A program made the position numbers and the translations under genes. From an uncultured Clostridia bacterium (GTDB lineage Bacteria > Bacillota > Clostridia > Oscillospirales > Ruminococcaceae): a stretch of 12,048 nt of DNA. The stretch lies in the NCBI GenBank assembly GCA_937901465.1, contig CALGTU010000217.1:1-12048 (forward strand), in the 5' to 3' direction. The notes under the pieces are model-generated. The model was not told the DNA's origin. It saw nothing but the letters and a program-made list of their open reading frames with translations, and made no database searches. Shown one piece after another: positions 6,257-12,048 of the stretch; position 1 is the first letter of the stretch, and each line of letters opens with the position of its first letter.

Positions 6257-7324
6257 TTAGAATAATATTCCCTTAAAGCAAAGGTCGGGGCGGTTTTCGT
6301 CAAAATTCCAGGTATGGAAAGAATCTCCCCCGCAGTATTTATACTCTTTACAGCCTTTGCACTTGTGAGAGTCTTTTCTGAAAACCTGAAATTTGTTTTC
6401 CCAAGTTTCTTTGAAATCATCTTTTCTGATATTCCCCTGAATAAGTTCGGGACGACGTTCGATATCGAGGCAAGCACCTATATCTCCGTTATACATAACG
6501 CTTGCGGCATATATTCCCGCGTTGCAAAGAAAATACCAGGGGCGGACTTCTCTTTCGAGTTCTTCGCCTAAATAGTGGCTACAACCATAAACTACTTCCA
6601 TAGAATTCTTGAATCGATGTTCTTTTATAAAAGAGAACATTTTCTTATAGTCTTCATTATCGAGAATAAGGTCTTTTTGTTCTTTCGCTCTGCCGATAGG
6701 TTCGATATTTATAACTCGCCAGGATTTTATTCCCATACCCAGCATGATATTATAAAGTTCGGGTAATTCATCTATATTCTTTTTAGTAACAACCGTTGTG
6801 ACCTGAACATGATGAAATCCACCATGTGAAACAAGTGCCTTAACACCTTTCATAGCGGCTTCATAACCGCCCTCTTTTTGTCTGAACCAATCGTTTGTTT
6901 CTTTGAGTCCGTCTATGCTTACAGAAACAGTTTTCATTCCCGCTTCATAAAGTTTTTTTGCACATTCATCGTCGATGAGAGTTCCGTTTGTGGTCATACC
7001 CCAGTTAAATCCCAGAGACTTCGCATAGTTCATTATTTCAAAGAAATCTTCACGAAGAAGCGGTTCTCCTCCGGTTATACAAAGCTGAACCGATTTCAAA
7101 TCAAACTGTTGTGATGTCTTTTTAAGGAATGCGAAAATCTCTTCTTTTGTTAAAGTATCTTTAGGCATAAAATCTCCGCATCGGCTTCCGCAATGACGAC
7201 AATGTTCGTTACAAAGCTGAGTGAGTTCCAAAAAAAGAAAACGCAGTTTAGGATTTTTACGGAGTTCTTTTTTATATTTTGCAAGAGTTGTCATCTGACT
7301 CTGTTTCAGTGATTTTTTAAACAT
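6257..7324 (-). CDS. Radical SAM/SPASM domain protein, candidate peptide or protein maturase
   Basis: A 355-residue radical SAM enzyme. It should bind a [4Fe-4S] cluster through Cys38, Cys42 and Cys45 (CNEHCRHC) and cleave S-adenosylmethionine to a 5'-deoxyadenosyl radical. Other core motifs are the GGEPLLR stretch (85-91), TTNGT (111-115) and SVSIDG (134-139). The C-terminal SPASM region shows C-x12-G-x4-C (Cys267, Gly280, Cys285), then Cys322, Cys325, Cys331 and Cys349. The usual C-x2-C-x5-C-x3-C block ends here in Ser335 instead of Cys, so one ligand of the first auxiliary cluster appears missing, while the set for the second is complete. SPASM enzymes commonly modify ribosomal peptides, sulfatases or PqqA-like precursors. 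The upstream gene, 2 bases away, encodes a membrane protein with five YGPP repeats, the obvious candidate substrate. Start ATG 7324 has a GGTGA site 5 bases upstream inside the preceding gene's end, indicating coupling. The product is unknown. Confidence 0.9.
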   Translation of the reverse strand: MFKKSLKQSQMTTLAKYKKELRKNPKLRFLFLELTQLCNEHCRHCGSRCGDFMPKDTLTKEEIFAFLKKTSQQFDLKSVQLCITGGEPLLREDFFEIMNYAKSLGFNWGMTTNGTLIDDECAKKLYEAGMKTVSVSIDGLKETNDWFRQKEGGYEAAMKGVKALVSHGGFHHVQVTTVVTKKNIDELPELYNIMLGMGIKSWRVINIEPIGRAKEQKDLILDNEDYKKMFSFIKEHRFKNSMEVVYGCSHYLGEELEREVRPWYFLCNAGIYAASVMYNGDIGACLDIERRPELIQGNIRKDDFKETWENKFQVFRKDSHKCKGCKEYKYCGGDSFHTWNFDENRPDLCFKGILF

Positions 7325-7326
7325 AG

Positions 7327-8103
7327 TTATTCACCGTCTTTATTCTTTTCTGACTCTATTGTTTCGTAGAATTCAGGTGGACCATAAATCGCCTGTGGAA
7401 CGTTTGCTTCTTCATCAAAAGAAGGCTGTTCATTTTCTTTTGAAAGACTTTCAAAATATGCGGGCGGTCCGTAAACAAGCATAGGAACGTTTTCATCCTC
7501 TCTCCATTCAGTCACAGGTTCTTCTGATGGAGTAACTACCTCTGTCATTTCTGTATACATAACATCGGGAGCTGTTGTTTCGGCATAAGAAACAGCAGTT
7601 TCCGATTCGTCGGGTTCTTCAAAATATTCAGGCGGGCCATAAACATCTACATTTATGTTTGTATCTGCAACCCATTCGGGTGGACCGTAAACTGTCTGAT
7701 TCATATTTGTTGTCTCCTTCCAGTTTGAAGGTGGTGGACCGTAAACGCCCTGCGCAACATTAGAAATACACCACGATGTTGTTGCTGATACGCAGAAGAT
7801 AAGACCTATTCCGAGTCCGAAAAAGATGAGAAGCACCCACCATCTGCTTCTGCCTGCATCATGAAGTCTTCTCATGCAAAGAGAAGTGAATGAGAGAATT
7901 GAAATCAAAACATATCCTAAAGGAAAAAGAAATACAGGCATAAACATTGTGTTTATAACAATTATGTAAGAAATAAGAAAAAGTAAAACTGTTATAACAG
8001 CATGGACAAGAAAAGCAAACCAGAAATCAGCACGGTTTGTAACGCCCTTGAAATCCATAGTTCTTTTCCACATATCAGAATAAGCCGAAAAAATCTTTTT
8101 CAA
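7327..8103 (-). CDS. DUF805-type membrane protein with C-terminal YGPP repeat tail
   Basis: About 258 residues in two parts. The N-terminal part matches DUF805 membrane proteins: MDFKGVTNRADFW near residues 16-28, hydrophobic segments at about 28-51, 54-77 and 88-108, and the conserved loop MRRLHDAGRSRWW (77-89). By the positive-inside rule the RRLHD loop is cytoplasmic and the tail is outside. The tail (about 112-258) is acidic and rich in Thr, Pro and Glu. It carries five copies of N-x5-YGPP, with Tyr at 121, 139, 155, 211 and 240 (N always six residues before Y), usually followed by an aromatic two residues later. A tail like this is not a usual DUF805 feature as far as I know. Start choice: GGGAGG (8111-8116) lies 7 bases before TTG 8103 but only 1 base before ATG 8109, and GTG 8130 precedes it, so TTG is preferred. 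It is the first gene of an operon with the radical SAM enzyme. Its function is unknown. Confidence 0.85.
   Translation of the reverse strand: MKKIFSAYSDMWKRTMDFKGVTNRADFWFAFLVHAVITVLLFLISYIIVINTMFMPVFLFPLGYVLISILSFTSLCMRRLHDAGRSRWWVLLIFFGLGIGLIFCVSATTSWCISNVAQGVYGPPPSNWKETTNMNQTVYGPPEWVADTNINVDVYGPPEYFEEPDESETAVSYAETTAPDVMYTEMTEVVTPSEEPVTEWREDENVPMLVYGPPAYFESLSKENEQPSFDEEANVPQAIYGPPEFYETIESEKNKDGE
7375..7761 (-). repeat. Five N-x5-Y-G-P-P peptide repeats
   Basis: Copies are encoded at 7732-7761 (NVAQGVYGPP), 7678-7707 (NMNQTVYGPP), 7630-7659 (NINVDVYGPP), 7462-7491 (NVPMLVYGPP) and 7375-7404 (NVPQAIYGPP). Asn, Tyr, Gly, Pro, Pro and a Val or Ile before Tyr are fixed. Position 2 is V, M or I. 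Codons differ between copies (CCA, CCT and CCG/CCC variants), so the repeat is kept at protein level rather than by recent DNA duplication. A degenerate sixth unit (TAPDVMYTEM) falls midway between copies 3 and 4, giving Tyr spacings of 28, 28 and 29 residues in the distal half. Confidence 0.9.
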
Positions 8104-8110
8104 ATCCATT

Positions 8111-8116
8111 CCTCCC
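8111..8116 (-). promoter_or_regulatory. Ribosome site deciding a TTG start for the DUF805 gene
   Basis: GGGAGG is 7 bases from TTG (8101-8103), the normal distance. It is 1 base from ATG (8107-8109), which is too close for initiation. The TTG-initiated protein still starts just ahead of the DUF805 domain. Confidence 0.55.
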
Positions 8117-8164
8117 TTAAAAATACTCACTTATAATACAACTTAAAAGGCATAATTTTTTCAA

Positions 8165-8200
8165 ATAAAAAACGCATCTCTGTAAAAACAGAAATGCGTT
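8165..8200 (-). terminator. Terminator of the fatty-acid synthesis operon
   Basis: In leftward RNA the arms AACGCATTTCTG and CAGAGATGCGTT pair over 12 positions (one U-G) around a 6-base loop, followed by a run of T (TTTTTTATTTG). It begins 8 bases past the accA stop. The single C/A mismatch on the plus strand again favours leftward use. Confidence 0.88.
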
Positions 8201-8207
8201 ATTTTTA

Positions 8208-8999
8208 TTATTCGCAGTTTCCTATCTTACGGAATTTATTATACCTTCCATCGAGTAATTCGTCAATAGTCAAAGCCTGCTTTTTTGCAATTTCTTTCTT
8301 TATGCACTTCTTGAGTGCTGAACAGATTTCTTCAGAAGTTCTGTCCTTTTCTTCGATAACATATTCAACGATACCGAAATTGTAAAGGTCACCTGCTGTG
8401 AGTTTAAGAGCATCTGCTGCTTCGGGAGCCTTAGCTGAATCTTTCCATAAGATACTAGCACAACCTTCGGGAGAGATAACAGAATAAACAGCGTCTTCGA
8501 GCATGATTGCTGTATCGCATACGCCGAGAGCAAGAGCACCGCCACTTCCGCCTTCGCCGACTACAACAGAAACAATAGGAGCCTTGATACCCATCATTTC
8601 AACTAGGTTTTCAGCAATAGCTTCGCCCTGACCTCTCTTTTCTGCGTCGATACCACAGTTAGCACCTGAACTTCCGATAAAGCAGATTATAGGTCTTGAA
8701 AACTTTTCAGCCTGCTTCATAAGTCTTAATGCTTTTCTGTAACCTTCGGGTGAGGGACAACCGAAGTTTCTTCTCATTCTTTCTTCGATTGAGTCTCCTC
8801 TTTCCATTGCGATAACTGTTACGGGTGTGCCATCGAGATAGCCAACGCCTGAAACGATAGCACCGTCATCGCCGAATCTTCTGTCGCCGTGGAGTTCAAT
8901 AAAATCGTCTATCATATTCTTGATGTAAAAACCGCCCATTGGTCTGTCGTTACTTCTGGCAGCTTTTACCTTTTCGTATGAAGATTTTTCGTTATACAT
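8208..8999 (-). CDS. accA: Acetyl-CoA carboxylase carboxyltransferase subunit alpha
   Basis: A 263-residue alpha subunit of the carboxyltransferase. With AccD it moves the carboxyl group from carboxybiotin on AccB to acetyl-CoA, giving malonyl-CoA, the committed step of fatty acid synthesis. Family blocks seen: FIELHGDRRFGDD (33-45), NFGCPSPEGYRKALRLMKQAEKF (about 79-101), RGQGEAIAENLVEM, GEGGSGGALALGV (148-160) and VISPEGCASILWKD (173-186). The stretch usually reading DTPGAYPG or DTSGAYCG is GSSGANCG here, so the leading Asp is Gly, a modest oddity. It is shorter than E. coli AccA (about 319) because N- and C-terminal extensions are absent, as is common in Firmicutes. The ATG at 8999 has GGAAG 7 bases upstream. 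It is the last gene of the operon, 29 bases after accD. Confidence 0.95.
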   Translation of the reverse strand: MYNEKSSYEKVKAARSNDRPMGGFYIKNMIDDFIELHGDRRFGDDGAIVSGVGYLDGTPVTVIAMERGDSIEERMRRNFGCPSPEGYRKALRLMKQAEKFSRPIICFIGSSGANCGIDAEKRGQGEAIAENLVEMMGIKAPIVSVVVGEGGSGGALALGVCDTAIMLEDAVYSVISPEGCASILWKDSAKAPEAADALKLTAGDLYNFGIVEYVIEEKDRTSEEICSALKKCIKKEIAKKQALTIDELLDGRYNKFRKIGNCE

Positions 9000-9028
9000 A
9001 ATTCATCTTCCTTATCTTAAAAGTATTT

Positions 9029-9847
9029 TTATCTGCTATGAAGTTCAAGCAGTCTTGTGAGTGTGTATTTGAGTCTCTTTCTTTCTTCGATGATGTCAAC
9101 GAAGCCGTGTTCGAGCATAAATTCTGCTCTCTGGAATCCCTTGGGGAGTTTTTCACCAGTTGTCTGTTCGATAACACGCTGTCCCGCAAAGCCTATGAGA
9201 GCCTTTGGTTCTGCGATTGTGATATCACCCTGCATAGCAAAGCTTGCTGTGATACCGCCTGTTGTAGGGTCTGTAAGAACTGCGATGTAAAGGTTTCCTG
9301 ATTCACTATGACGATGAACAGCACCGCTGACTTTAGCCATCTGCATGAGAGAATAGATACCCTCCTGCATTCTCGCACCGCCCGATGTTGTGAAACCTAC
9401 AACGGGAAGATTATTTTCTGTTGCCATTTCGAAAAGTCTTGTTATCTTTTCGCCGACAACTGTTCCCATACTACCCATCATGAATGATGAATCCATAATA
9501 AAGAGTGCACATTTCTGTCCGCCGATTTCACCTGTTCCGCAGACAACGGCTTCTTTGAGTGATGAATCTTTCTTTGCTTTTTTAAGTTTAGCAGAATATT
9601 CGGGGAAACCGATGATATTCTTACTTTCCATATTTGCATTTGTTTCAATGAATGTATCCTTATCAACAACAAGAGAAATTCTTTCTTCAGCATTCATTCT
9701 CTGGTATGCGCCACATGAAGGGCAGACCATATTGTTGTTTCTGAAAGCGGGATAAGGTAATTCTGCACCGCACTTTTTACATGTGCGTTTCTCGGCAAAA
9801 TAATCAAGAAGACCGAGATTTCCAAGAACTTCTTTTACACTGCTCAT
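9029..9847 (-). CDS. accD: Acetyl-CoA carboxylase carboxyltransferase subunit beta
   Basis: A 272-residue beta subunit of the carboxyltransferase, partner of AccA. It has the N-terminal four-cysteine zinc ribbon (Cys23, 26, 42, 45; CKKC...CPSC) typical of bacterial AccD, followed by a crotonase-like carboxyltransferase fold: MDSSFMMGSMGTVVGEKI, TTSGGARMQEG, LTDPTTGG-x2-ASFAMQGD, EPKALIGFAG-x2-VIEQT, and EFMLEHGFVD near the end. The preferred start is ATG 9847, with AAGGAA at 9857-9862 (9 bases away). The frame stays open upstream to a TTG at 9886 inside fabZ, but the zinc-ribbon alignment and ribosome site favour 9847. The gap to fabZ upstream is 22 bases. Direct accD-accA adjacency allows stoichiometric expression. 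Confidence 0.96.
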   Translation of the reverse strand: MSSVKEVLGNLGLLDYFAEKRTCKKCGAELPYPAFRNNNMVCPSCGAYQRMNAEERISLVVDKDTFIETNANMESKNIIGFPEYSAKLKKAKKDSSLKEAVVCGTGEIGGQKCALFIMDSSFMMGSMGTVVGEKITRLFEMATENNLPVVGFTTSGGARMQEGIYSLMQMAKVSGAVHRHSESGNLYIAVLTDPTTGGITASFAMQGDITIAEPKALIGFAGQRVIEQTTGEKLPKGFQRAEFMLEHGFVDIIEERKRLKYTLTRLLELHSR

Positions 9848-9869
9848 TCTCAATAATTCCTTTCTTAAT

Positions 9870-10292
9870 TTAAGAATCCTTTTCAACTATCGCAAACGAA
9901 AATTCTGCTGAAACACAGAGTTTTCCGTTTACTGTTCCTTTTCCCTTTGCAAAGTAGAAAGGTTCTTTCACTCTTACTATTTCACACTCTGTTTCAAATG
10001 TGTCGCCTGGGCGTACAACATTCTTGAACTTTACATTGTTAAGTCCTGTGAAAAGAGTTTTTTTATTTCCTATTTCTTCTCCACCAAGGCATACGCACAC
10101 CGACTGAGCAAGGATTTCACAAAGAATAACTCCCGGAACAACGGGGTAATCGGGAAAATGTCCGTCAAGGAAGAATTCGTCACCCTTGATATATTTCTTT
10201 GCATGTGCCTTTCCGTCGACAACTTCTGCTTCGTCAATCAAAAGCATACTGTTTCTATGCGGAAGAATGTTCATAATTTCCTGCTTGTTCAT
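9870..10292 (-). CDS. fabZ: 3-hydroxyacyl-[acyl-carrier-protein] dehydratase
   Basis: A 140-residue hot-dog fold dehydratase that removes water from 3-hydroxyacyl-ACP to give trans-2-enoyl-ACP in each elongation cycle. Seen: ILPHRNSMLLID (9-20), the catalytic-His motif GHFPDYPVVPGV (44-55, His45), and the catalytic Glu in CEILAQ (Glu59). It is of normal FabZ length and lacks the FabA-type features expected of an isomerase. The ATG lies 2 bases after the fabF stop. Its GGAGG site sits within the last codons of fabF, so translation is likely coupled. In many Clostridia accB lies between fabF and fabZ and accC between fabZ and accD; neither is here. Confidence 0.96.
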   Translation of the reverse strand: MNKQEIMNILPHRNSMLLIDEAEVVDGKAHAKKYIKGDEFFLDGHFPDYPVVPGVILCEILAQSVCVCLGGEEIGNKKTLFTGLNNVKFKNVVRPGDTFETECEIVRVKEPFYFAKGKGTVNGKLCVSAEFSFAIVEKDS

Positions 10293-10294
10293 TA

Positions 10295-11533
10295 TTAGTC
10301 CTCCGCTTTACAGAATGCTACACAAGCATTATGTCCGCCGAAACCGAGGTTATTTGACATAACAAGTTCGAGTTCTTTCTTTACTGCCTTGTTGGGTGTG
10401 ATATCAAGGTCACAGTTTTCGTCGGCTTCCTTATAGTTGATTGTAGGAGGAACGATGTTTTCCTGAAGAGCCTTTATAGATGCAACTGCTTCAATAGCAC
10501 CTGCAGCACCAAGAAGGTGACCTGTCATTGACTTGATTGAGCTTACGCTGATTTTCTTAGCGTCTTCTTCGCCGAATGCAAGTTTGATAGCCTTTGTTTC
10601 TGTCTTATCGTTAAGAGGAGTTGATGTTCCGTGTGCGTTGAAGTAAATCTTAGCGGGGTCGAATTTCTTTCCGCTTTCTGTAAGACAATCTCTTATAGCC
10701 TTTGATGATGCTGATGCTGAATCATCGGGAGCTGTAACGTGATGAGCGTCACATGTACTTCCGTATCCACACATTTCAGCATAGATAAATGCTCCTCTTG
10801 CTTTTGCGTGTTCGTATTCTTCAAGAACGATAGCTCCTGCACCTTCGCCGATTACGAAACCGTTTCTTCTCTTATCGAAAGGAATTGATGCTGCGTCCTT
10901 GTCTGTGCTTTCGCTGAGTGCTGTGAGGTTTGAGAAACCTGCTACTGCGAGTGGGCAGATAGCTGCGTCAACACCACCTGCGATGATAGCATCGGCATAA
11001 CCGCCTGCGATTGCTCTGTAAGCTTCACCAAGAGCTGTTGAACCTGTTGCACAAGCTGTTGTAAATGAAAGGCAGGGGCCCTTCGCATTGAACTTGATTG
11101 CGATATTACCGGCACCCATGTTTGAAATCATCTTTGTGATAAAATGAGGTGAAACTCTAGAAGGGCCTTTTGCGAGGTAGTTATCGTGTTCTGCTGTCAT
11201 TGTATCGAATCCGCCGATACCTGAACCAAAGTAAACACCGAAACGTTCGGGATCGATATTGCCTTCGATCTTTGATTCCCATACAGCCTGAGAAGCTGCT
11301 GCGATTGCGTATCTTACGAACATATCGCTTCTTCTTACTTCTGATTTATCCATATATGGTGAAGGGTCGAAATCCTTAACTTCACCTGCAAGCTTTGCCT
11401 TGAAATCTGTTGTGTCAAATTTTGTGATAAAATCGATTCCGTTCTTGCCGTTTACAAGGCTTTCCCAGAATGTCTTGACATCGTTACCTACGGGAGATAT
11501 AACTCCAAGTCCTGTTACTGCTACTCTTCTCAT
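10295..11533 (-). CDS. fabF: Beta-ketoacyl-ACP synthase II
   Basis: A 412-residue condensing enzyme that joins malonyl-ACP to the growing acyl-ACP with loss of CO2. The Cys-His-His triad is visible: Cys161 in FTTACATG, His301 in NAHGTSTPLND, and His339 in SMTGHLLGAAG with the conserved Lys334 just before. The GFGGHN motif occurs near the C terminus (397-402). Length is normal for FabF. It starts MRRVAVTGLGVISPVG, with a GGAGG site 5 bases upstream in the 12-base gap after fabG. It is followed by fabZ with a 2-base gap. Confidence 0.97.
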   Translation of the reverse strand: MRRVAVTGLGVISPVGNDVKTFWESLVNGKNGIDFITKFDTTDFKAKLAGEVKDFDPSPYMDKSEVRRSDMFVRYAIAAASQAVWESKIEGNIDPERFGVYFGSGIGGFDTMTAEHDNYLAKGPSRVSPHFITKMISNMGAGNIAIKFNAKGPCLSFTTACATGSTALGEAYRAIAGGYADAIIAGGVDAAICPLAVAGFSNLTALSESTDKDAASIPFDKRRNGFVIGEGAGAIVLEEYEHAKARGAFIYAEMCGYGSTCDAHHVTAPDDSASASSKAIRDCLTESGKKFDPAKIYFNAHGTSTPLNDKTETKAIKLAFGEEDAKKISVSSIKSMTGHLLGAAGAIEAVASIKALQENIVPPTINYKEADENCDLDITPNKAVKKELELVMSNNLGFGGHNACVAFCKAED

Positions 11534-11545
11534 AATTTCCTCCTG

Positions 11546-12048
11546 TTATATAGCGAGTCCGCCGTCTATGCGGATAACTTCGCCTGTAATATAATCTGCG
11601 TTGCTGCTTGCAAGAAATACTGCGAGTGATGCAACTTCTTCGGGGTTTCCTGCTCTTTTAAGCGGAATTGATGAAAGATATTTATCTTCAAGAGATTCTG
11701 TCATGTCTGTTGTGATGAATCCGGGAGCTATTGCATTACAGTTTATTCCTCTTGAAGCAAGTTCTCTTGCTGTTGTTTTTGTGAGTGCTATAAGACCTGC
11801 TTTAGAAGCGGCATAGTTTGCCTGACCTGCTGTTCCTATAAGTGCCGAAACAGATGAGATATTGATTATCTTGCCTGCTTTTTTCTTGATGAGGTTTCTA
11901 GCACATGCCTTAATCATATTGAATGCACCCTTAAGGTTGGTATCGATTACAGCGTCAAAATCTTCTTCGCTCATTGAGATAAGAAGATTATCCTTTGTGA
12001 TACCTGCGTTGTTTACGAGAATGTCAACTCCACCGAAATCTTCTATAA
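11546..12048 (-). CDS. fabG: 3-oxoacyl-[ACP] reductase, C-terminal part (5' end outside window)
   Basis: This is the last 166 residues of FabG, a short-chain dehydrogenase that reduces 3-ketoacyl-ACP with NADPH. Reading in frame from 12046 gives IEDFGGVDILVNNAG, then the catalytic Ser in INISSVSA and the YAASK motif with catalytic Tyr and Lys. The tail PGFITTDMT... and C-terminal GGLAI are typical. About 80 N-terminal residues, with the glycine-rich cofactor motif, lie past the window edge. An internal ATG at 11974 is not the true start, because the conserved NNAG motif lies upstream of it. It is the first visible gene of the operon; the operon promoter is not in the window. Confidence 0.96.
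   Translation of the reverse strand, partial: IEDFGGVDILVNNAGITKDNLLISMSEEDFDAVIDTNLKGAFNMIKACARNLIKKKAGKIINISSVSALIGTAGQANYAASKAGLIALTKTTARELASRGINCNAIAPGFITTDMTESLEDKYLSSIPLKRAGNPEEVASLAVFLASSNADYITGEVIRIDGGLAI

Noticed and set aside
6257..7324. Assigning the radical SAM protein as sulfatase-maturing enzyme or PqqE
   Set aside because: No sulfatase or PQQ gene is nearby and the SPASM cysteine pattern is incomplete; only the superfamily is supported.
8131..8164. Promoter for the DUF805-radical SAM operon (TTGAAA 8159-8164 with TATTAT or TGTATT near 8133-8140)
   Set aside because: Spacing is 20 bases for the better -10 or 18 for a poor one, in AT-rich DNA, so it is not firm enough to list.
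9390..9755. 121-codon plus-strand frame inside accD
   Set aside because: It is antisense to a conserved enzyme gene and shows no ribosome site or domain.
1..12048. CRISPR arrays, insertion sequences, phage or integration sites
   Set aside because: No regularly spaced direct repeats, transposase-like proteins, integrases or target duplications were seen; the tRNA gene has no repeated 3' end nearby.

Overview
The window looks like a chromosomal segment of a low-GC Gram-positive anaerobe, most likely a Clostridia member of the Ruminococcus/Oscillospiraceae type. The evidence is AT-rich intergenic DNA, strong AGGAGG-type ribosome sites, near-consensus sigma-A promoters, many Ala-Glu-Lys-rich proteins, TTG starts, a type II fatty-acid gene cluster in Clostridia-like order, and an NBP35-like Mrp protein with an N-terminal cysteine cluster. 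The genus is inference; no rRNA is present. There are no insertion sequences, CRISPR arrays or phage genes.

Layout. Positions 1-148 (minus) are the 5' third of RNase HI, cut by the window edge. Positions 149-534 hold no protein gene: a hairpin directly upstream of rnhA, an AT-rich stretch, and the terminator of a tRNA-Gln(CTG) gene (535-610, minus) that has a perfect consensus promoter. Upstream of it lies a minus-strand Ser/Thr kinase gene (680-1453). Its start region faces a plus-strand operon (1632-4314) of a PAS-GGDEF-EAL c-di-GMP phosphodiesterase and a membrane-anchored GH25 muramidase. A bidirectional terminator separates this from an unusual PfkB-family sugar kinase (4358-5257, minus), which is divergent from an Mrp/NBP35 Fe-S carrier ATPase (5408-6217, plus).

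A second bidirectional terminator is followed by a two-gene minus-strand operon (8103 to 6257). Its first gene encodes a DUF805-type membrane protein whose C-terminal tail carries five copies of a motif N-x5-YGPP. Its second gene, 2 bases downstream, encodes a radical SAM/SPASM protein. This pair is the best candidate for an undescribed system: a membrane-anchored repeat substrate with its own radical SAM modifying enzyme.

The right end (12048 to 8208, minus) is part of a fatty-acid synthesis operon in the order fabG-fabF-fabZ-accD-accA, ended by a terminator. It supplies the carboxyltransferase half of acetyl-CoA carboxylase and the elongation enzymes KASII, ketoacyl-ACP reductase and hydroxyacyl-ACP dehydratase. 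accB and accC, often interleaved in this cluster in Clostridia, are absent from the positions seen here.
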